A DNA stretch of 64,000 nucleotides from Sclerodactyla briareus (taxonomy: Eukaryota > Echinodermata > Holothuroidea > Dendrochirotida > Sclerodactylidae): NCBI GenBank assembly GCA_026419785.1, contig JAODTK010003477.1, forward strand, positions 124,001-188,000, written 5' to 3'. Under the pieces are notes generated by a model. It ran no database searches. It saw only the letters and a program-made list of their open reading frames with translations, and was not told where the DNA came from. This document shows positions 59,085-64,000 of this stretch, piece by piece; within the stretch, counting starts at the first letter, position 1; every line of letters begins with the position of its first letter. The position numbers and the translations under genes are program-made.

Positions 59085-59235
59085 AATTTCTGTATACTTC
59101 AGTATATTCAGTATATTACTGGCAGCCGAGTTGTAATTTACTGTAAATTTAACCGTAACTACTGTAAATTTCACAGTAAAATTGCAGTAATATCATCTTA
59201 CTGTTAATTTCACAGTAGTATTTTTTTTTTCTGCC
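59085..59235. repeat. TACTGTAAATTT repeat (MITE fragment)
   Basis: Alternating TTACTGTAAATTT, CACAGTAAAATTGCAGTAA and TTACTGTTAATTTCACAGTA words give overlapping imperfect palindromes, preceded by ACTGGCAGCCGAGTTGTAA. Arrays of this type are known as ends of small DNA transposons in fish and invertebrates. Confidence 0.55.
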
Positions 59236-59356
59236 TAGAGCGTCCAGTTTGTTTCTATGGAATTATAAGTGACTCGTATTGTGAACATATACGGACTTTG
59301 GACTTTTATTTGACTTTTTTTTTTCTTCCTTCAAAATGTTTTGTCAACCATTTTAG

Positions 59357-59480
59357 TCGGATTCTAATGTCCTCGAGAAATGCTGTTACGATTTTGACAT
59401 ACGGAGCGCAGGAACAAACGGCGTCTACGAATTTGCAGAGCAGATCGCATCGCCCAGGTGTTCGGCCTACTGGAATGACG
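59357..59480 (+). CDS. Putative internal exon, unknown Cys-containing protein
   Basis: A T-rich tract ending CCATTTTAG precedes it and GTGAGT follows at 59481, both good splice consensus. The 124-base piece is open in phase 0: SDSNVLEKCCYDFDIRSAG then VYEFAEQIASPRCSAYWND. Three cysteines and the acidic/aromatic mix suggest an extracellular or secreted domain, but I cannot name a family. A second frame is also open, so the phase is not certain. No matching neighbour exon was fixed. Confidence 0.3.
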
Positions 59481-59779
59481 GTGAGTAGGCCTAAAGGCTA
59501 TCGTACATTTTCACACGTTTCACTTCAAAGCTCACGAAAAAATGGTATGTAGGCTACTATTTATCGCATCTTGCTCTATAGTTCGTCTTCTGTTTCTTCC
59601 CCCAATGTTGATTGTTGTTTCTAGTTTGCTCACTATTTTCAGGATAGTTTGAGATTCGGATAGTCGAGTGATTTCAGATTATGAGACAAGGTTAAAAAAA
59701 TCAGTAAGTTTACCTTGCAATTGTGGCAGAATTGCGAAATCTTGGGTAAATCTCTACAGAATTTTCATTTCTTGCTGAA

Positions 59780-60135
59780 GGCAAAAGGCATCTAGCATTC
59801 ATGCAACTACCCTCTGATGACATACTTTGACCTCCTCTGATCTTTTGACCTCATTTGACCTATCGACCTAGTGATCTTCGGGGTCAATTCTTTGTTACAA
59901 ACCAACCTCGTCTTGTTTGAACAAACCAATGAGTTAATTGCACTGACATACCAAAACACTCCTATCACGCGCTATCTCCAATTATGTTCTCTGCAAAAAA
60001 TATTACATCTTCGCAACGAAACATTTTAGGGGTTGCCGTAGTGGAGAATTTCGTTCGTCTGTGCAACTACATCTGAAGACCTACTTTGACCTAACGACCT
60101 TGTGACCTTCTGGGTCAAATATTTGTGACGACCGC
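59780..60135. repeat. TGACCT-rich repeat, two tandem modules
   Basis: GCAACTAC..CTGATGACATACTTTGACCTC ... GACCT..GTGATCTTC.GGGTCAA near 59803-59888 is repeated as GCAACTACATCTGAAGACCTACTTTGACCT ... GACCTTGTGACCTTCTGGGTCAA at 60062-60118. Period about 258 bp. Confidence 0.65.
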
Positions 60136-60795
60136 GACTAGACTCTTCTTCGTTGTATTGTTCAATATTCTAATGTTCTATTTGAGTTATTGTGTCTGAT
60201 ATTTGAAGGGACCAAAAGTGAACTACTTACTACAGAGATAAAGTGCTTAGATGTTTCTCTAAATATTATACTGGTAGTCACTAATTAGCAGAATAGCAGG
60301 TGGTTATGAGTACAACTGGTGGTGCACAATGTATTGTACAAATGTATACACTAAACAATAGGTGAACGATCGATGAAAACAAACTCAATTTCAGATGAAT
60401 GGCATTAGGGATGAATTCAATGCATAAATTGCATACAGTTGCTTGAAAAAATACTTGCCTCCAAGTTGCCATGTTTCATACACTTCCGTATGAAAACAAA
60501 TCTTTGGAAAGGCGCTTTAATTGATTCTCAATCGGTGTTCAAATGAGAGGAGCAAAAAGGTAATAATCGCCTGGTGCCCACTCGATATTATAAGGCTTGA
60601 TTTTGGACTTTGACAGTTATTAACTTTTGACAATATTGTTTTTTCATCCTGGAGTGAGCCAGGCTTACATTAAAATCTCCAACGACAGTGTAATTTGTGA
60701 CTGCTCCTTCCACCATAAGCAATAGAAACCCACCCTGACACCTCGCTATTTCGGGAAAGTAGGGGTTATAGGCACAAGGTATTATTTGCAAGCAG

Positions 60796-61092
60796 TTAAT
60801 GATCATGGAGGCGATGTGTTACTTAAAACTTAACTTGACAGCACAACCCGAAGTGTTGGTGTTTGGTAAGTTAATTATTCTTCTACTGTTGTTTACTTAT
60901 TTCAAAAGTTTAAATGTTAAAAAGTCTCTTTTTGTTACAACATTTGGTATCACAGGAAGGAATGGCAGGAATCACTGCACATATTGCGTTCTTGTCCATA
61001 ACTTCCTGGATATTTGGAGATTACAACGGAGTACAAAATCATGGAACCATAAGCTGATTTCCCCCATTCATTGTGGAAAAAACTGTGCGTAA
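60796..61092 (+). CDS. Possible last two exons of an unknown gene
   Basis: TTTGCAAGCAG acts as an acceptor before TTAATGATCATGG. The frame MCYLKLNLTAQPEVLVFG reaches GTAAGT at 60866, and a T-rich stretch ending GGTATCACAG at about 60957 is an acceptor. The frame resumes as RNGRNHCTYCVLVHNF and continues to TAA at 61090-61092. Donor and acceptor keep the same phase. The putative intron is only about 90 bases and also open in frame, so retention or chance is possible. No family recognised. Confidence 0.2.
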   Translation, partial: LMIMEAMCYLKLNLTAQPEVLVFGKLIILLLLFTYFKSLNVKKSLFVTTFGITGRNGRNHCTYCVLVHNFLDIWRLQRSTKSWNHKLISPIHCGKNCA

Positions 61093-61319
61093 TATAGATC
61101 ATTCTTTGGAGGTAATGTTCCAGTTTTTGTTTTTGTGACGTAGATAATGACATGGCGTAAATAACGTCACTGATCTTTACATCCTTATGATACAGCGATT
61201 CTTGCAATGAATAAATATTTACATGTTCCATGTACAAACAAGAAGACAATTTCCTTCTGTTTTGAGAGCCATTCATTTCTCGTGCATTTCACAAGTTCGA
61301 ATTCTTTTTTCAAGTTTTA

Positions 61320-61745
61320 GTCTCTCGTAACCTCGAATGACCTTGACACGACACCAAAAACACAGGGTTCTTCCGCCTTATATTTCGCGACCTACATACA
61401 CCACCATTTGCATCTTATGTCCTTTGTTCTTTGGTTATCGTGCAGACACGTTTTTTTTTTAACTCAGACATGAGTATGAGGCCATCTACCCACACAATTG
61501 AACTTATACGACTTTAATTCTTCAGATATCGTGCTGACAAACTTTCCCTACTTTGACCTCTCATGACCTTGAAAGACTTTCAACTGTAGACATCCTCATA
61601 TAGAGGGCCATCACCCACATGGGGATTTGAACTTGATAATCTTTCGTTCTTTAGATATCGTGCTGACATGGAGGGGTATCACACACAGAGAGAGACGCCC
61701 GTTGGTCATGACTGGCCTAAATCCCTTGCTTCGCAAGGAATAAAC
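61320..61745. repeat. TGACCTTGA repeat with terminal CCTTGC-TTC-GCAAGG hairpin
   Basis: GACCTTGACACGAC, TTCAGATATCGTGCTGACA (near 61524 and again near 61651) and CATGACCTTGAAAGAC form an internally duplicated repeat. It ends with CCTTGC (61724-61729), a TTC loop, GCAAGG (61733-61738) and an immediate AATAAA. The same right-end design is at 5759-5785 and 23165-23187. Confidence 0.6.
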
Positions 61746-62617
61746 AAGAACGCCACCTATGCGTAGTGACTCCTGGCATTTCTTTGAGTGAATTATCCCA
61801 ACAAAAAGCGACTTTCAAGATACCCTAACATCTAATATTCATTTTAAGCATGCAAGTATCAGAATGTAAACTCACCACCCACCACCCAACACGTTCTGAT
61901 CGTGCTGTCAAGTCGAGTTTCCAACTAATACGTCCCCTCCTCAATGTGAATAATACCACAGACGAACTGAACCTCAAGCTTTTTAAAGCTGTTCACCATT
62001 TACAGAAGACAATACCTGGAGAAAGCGTGTGATAGAAGTTTTTTATACGTCAGTGCAAATTGTCCCCAGGCCCCTGCGAACGATTTTATACTGGGGGTGC
62101 TGAGCTCTTCCTGACAAAAGCAACCTCACCCTACCCCCTGCAGGAAAAAACCTATATTTTCGCGTCATTTTTAATTTTGGGTTTTTTCTTTTGAATTTTT
62201 ATTATATTTTTTCAGTTATTTCATGCGCATAGCGTGATTCCTATTAACGTAACCGTATCTCTGATGTACCCGAGGTAAGGTGACCCTAATCTTTAATTAG
62301 CAGGCACGAGGCAAGGGCTCGAACCCCATGAGCAAAATCAAAATAACACGTGAACAGCGGGGAAGTAGCCAGGTTTCCGGTGCAAGTGGAAGTTCACGCC
62401 GGGTCCCCATTACGGACGCCGTCATTGAGGTATAAGGAGGGAGTGTCCTTGCTTCTCAATATTATCACGTTGATAATCTTACTCTTCCCACTGTCTTTCA
62501 GTTGGTATGATCGGGACGACGCGCCTCTGTGTTTAATATTGCGGGGACATATGCTGTATCACCATCTAAGCGAGCGCCAACCATGGGTGGGCAGCGTAGC
62601 GCAACAAGGGGAATTGC
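61746..62617. other. No gene recognised
   Basis: Short frames only. A minus-strand B-box-like GGTTCGAGCC lies near 62320 without a matching A-box. Confidence 0.35.
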
Positions 62618-62945
62618 AGTTTAACAGACCCACAGATTGCAGAAACGGCACTTCTGGGGTCATTAGGCCAGTAAGCATGCAACACCTTAAAAAAAATCGT
62701 CAATGAATTCCCGATTTTTTTTTATTTCAAAAACATTCTTGAGAGAACTGATCAATGCTTACTACTCCGTATAATTCGGGCCACCGTCTGGTTTTTTGAC
62801 GCGTAGGGTACAAGCATTTTTTTGTTTTACAGACCCCCCCCCCCAGATTGAAGCAACCGCATTCCCGGACCGTATGGCAGTAAGCATGTCCCAAAAATTG
62901 GCCATAAATTTCCGAATTCATATCTAGAAACGTTCTGATCTTTCA
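62618..62945. repeat. Tandem repeat, roughly 205-bp unit
   Basis: TTAACAGACCC..AGATTG.AG.AAC.GCA.T, then GCCAGTAAGCATG, then GAATTCCCGATTTTTT, then AACATTCTTGA at 62621-62745 recurs as TTACAGACCCCC.AGATTGAAG, then GGCAGTAAGCATG, then AATTTCCGAATT, then AACGTTCTGATC at 62827-62942. A third unit starts at about 63935, on the far side of the LINE fragment. Confidence 0.65.
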
Positions 62946-63229
62946 GGGGGAATACTGGCCAACGTCAGGAATAGCTTGTCATGCGTGAAAAAAAAAAAAC
63001 GAATTATCATGATTGGCTGTCGAGATGAACTCTGACTGCCGCTTGAAAACTTTTCGCTATCGTTTATGTTCACGATAGCTTCAGGTAGATTGTTCCAATC
63101 TCTGAACGTTCTCGGGAAGAAGGAAAACCTTATAGCATCTTTTATTTGCGCTATTTTTGAACGAGCTCTTTTTTTAGTGTTGGTGTGCCGAGAGGGTCCG
63201 ATTAACATGTGACGTGATGTGGCACTCAT
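62924..63229 (-). pseudogene. LINE ORF C-terminal tail
   Basis: Starts with a chance Met in MSATSRHMLIGPSRHTNTKK, equivalent to the family's P--R-TRH-N---F segment, and continues with FSFFPRTFRDWNNLPEAIV and SEKF, the usual end of CR1/L2-type ORF2 proteins. It then runs into an A-run-derived Phe stretch, probably past the original stop. Confidence 0.75.
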
Positions 63230-63327
63230 GGGAATCGAAAGGTGACCATTGATTCCTTATAAACAAATAGTGAGCCCCTCGAACACTACGCCTGTTGCAA
63301 GAGGTTGCCATCCCAACTACTCCTTCA

Positions 63328-63540
63328 TTATATTGGCAACGGCCCCGGGGGACCTAGATTGGAAGTGCGTTCAAGCAGATCTAGCAGCCCTACATTGAAA
63401 CAGATCAAGGATATTAGGCTAATTAAGTTAGCAGTATGAGCTTGGTCCCACACCCTCGGGGAAAATTCAAGTAGGGGTCGCACTAAGGTCTTATAGGCGG
63501 ACTCCTTGACGCCTTGTGGGCAATGATCGAAATTCCTCAT
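63328..63540 (-). pseudogene. LINE RT C-terminal fragment
   Basis: Frame beginning MRNFDHCPQGVKESAYKTL and running into LVRPLLEFSPRVWD, the connection after the RT thumb in CR1/L2-type proteins. The expected continuation (VQRRAARFV) is lost by a frame change and stop at the low-coordinate end. It is part of the larger fragment 62924-63930. Confidence 0.8.
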
Positions 63541-64000
63541 AACAAAAGCAGAGTTTGATTCGCCCGTAGGCAGTCTGATTTGGGGTTTACATGATCATTC
63601 CAAGACAGATTACTAGTCAGGGTAAAACCCACTTAAGGAGTGGCTCTTAGTCCCTTGCAGAAGGAAGTCCTGTATCTTATAGCCAAATCTTGGCATTTCA
63701 GCATGGTAAGACCATAACAAACCCTTTTTAGCATTGAAATCATCTGCCACTATTTTGCCAGCTTACTAGCCGTGTTCGATCCTCTTGGAGGGTTATGTGA
63801 TCAATATTGGTTCTGAATTTCTCTGTACAACACACAGTCAGGCAAATAATCTAAGTTCCTGAAGGACTGATCGGTGTGTATTCCTTACAATTCGCGTCAC
63901 CATCAGTTGAAAATTTCATATTTTAATTTTGTTTATATACCCTCAGATTGGGGGTCAAAAAGGAAACGGCAATTCCCGCACTGTATGGCATGAGCAACGT

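Larger units (their letters stand above)
62924..63930 (-). mobile_element. CR1/L2-type LINE fragment, minus strand
   Basis: Reading from about 63860 down to 62990. A damaged palm motif (LFA then DCVLYREI; the tandem Asp pair is reduced) lies at 63815-63850. LQ(E)D---L--WQN and FNAKK(C) follow at about 63720-63780, then LTSNLSWNDHV near 63590-63620, then MRNFDHCPQGVKESAYKTLVRP (63475-63540), then LGWQPLAT..RGLT..YK.INGHLSIP (63225-63310), then RFSFFPRTFRDWNNLPEAIV (about 63060-63135). This order is the standard RT palm-to-C-terminus of CR1/L2-type elements. Frameshifts and the lost Asp make it inactive. The 5' part is absent or beyond the window. Confidence 0.85.

Noticed and set aside
62300..62345. 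Second tRNA-like B-box (GGTTCGAGCC, minus strand)
   Set aside because: No A-box or cloverleaf partner strands were found at suitable distances.

Overview
This is a eukaryotic, animal-type window that is repeat-dominated and gene-poor. The longest open frame is about 200 codons and none of the frames looks like an intact single-exon gene. Coding traces are short exon-like pieces with splice signals. There are many CA/CAA/AAT/TATC microsatellites, non-LTR and Penelope-like retroelement remains, MITEs, long-armed foldback elements and diverged segmental copies. No bacterial operon, ribosome-binding-site or CRISPR pattern is present. The octamer TAGGCCTA recurs, the dispersed repeats are full of TGACCT/AGGTCA words, and there is a CR1/L2-type, Jockey-type and Penelope mix. 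From general familiarity this resembles a marine invertebrate deuterostome such as an echinoderm; that is an inference, not a proof. Copies differ by many one-base indels and there are many long homopolymers, so old decay and sequencing indels cannot be told apart here.

Layout. 1-460: right half of a foldback element with a CAA/AAT tract. 461-3479: no recognised gene. 3480-5830: a duplicon whose second copy lies at 16400-17392 plus 20975-23200, split by about 3.6 kb. 7166-9803: inverted-repeat clusters and a nested terminal-inverted-repeat array. 14943-16361: two foldback elements of the same family as position 1-460. 17393-20970: the interrupting block, with two CCTCGG-rich tracts and the best host-gene trace in the window, a terminal coding exon with poly(A) signal at 19648-20085. 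23200-34440: mostly unassigned, with a tRNA-like sequence, a microsatellite-tailed repeat (second copy at 53758), a MITE-like element and microsatellites. 34760-36652: a 5'-truncated Jockey/CR1-like LINE with a readable YADD motif. 40000-40512: the C-terminal end of another LINE, directly followed by a 3.1-kb element (40514-43660) that has matching inverted termini and two long arrays of the palindrome GATATC.

46060-46910 (minus strand) is a Penelope-like element remnant: a GIY-YIG-type endonuclease C-terminus, interrupted by a 298-bp hAT-like MITE with an 8-bp target duplication, followed by a sequence that folds as a complete type I hammerhead ribozyme. 47-56 kb is mostly unassigned. 56905-57243 is a palindromic MITE. 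58465-59480 and 60796-61092 hold exon-like pieces of unknown genes. 62618-64000 is a minus-strand CR1/L2-type LINE lying inside a roughly 205-bp tandem repeat and running to the window edge.

The strongest findings are the hammerhead ribozyme with its nested MITE/Penelope arrangement, and the paired GATATC palindrome arrays.
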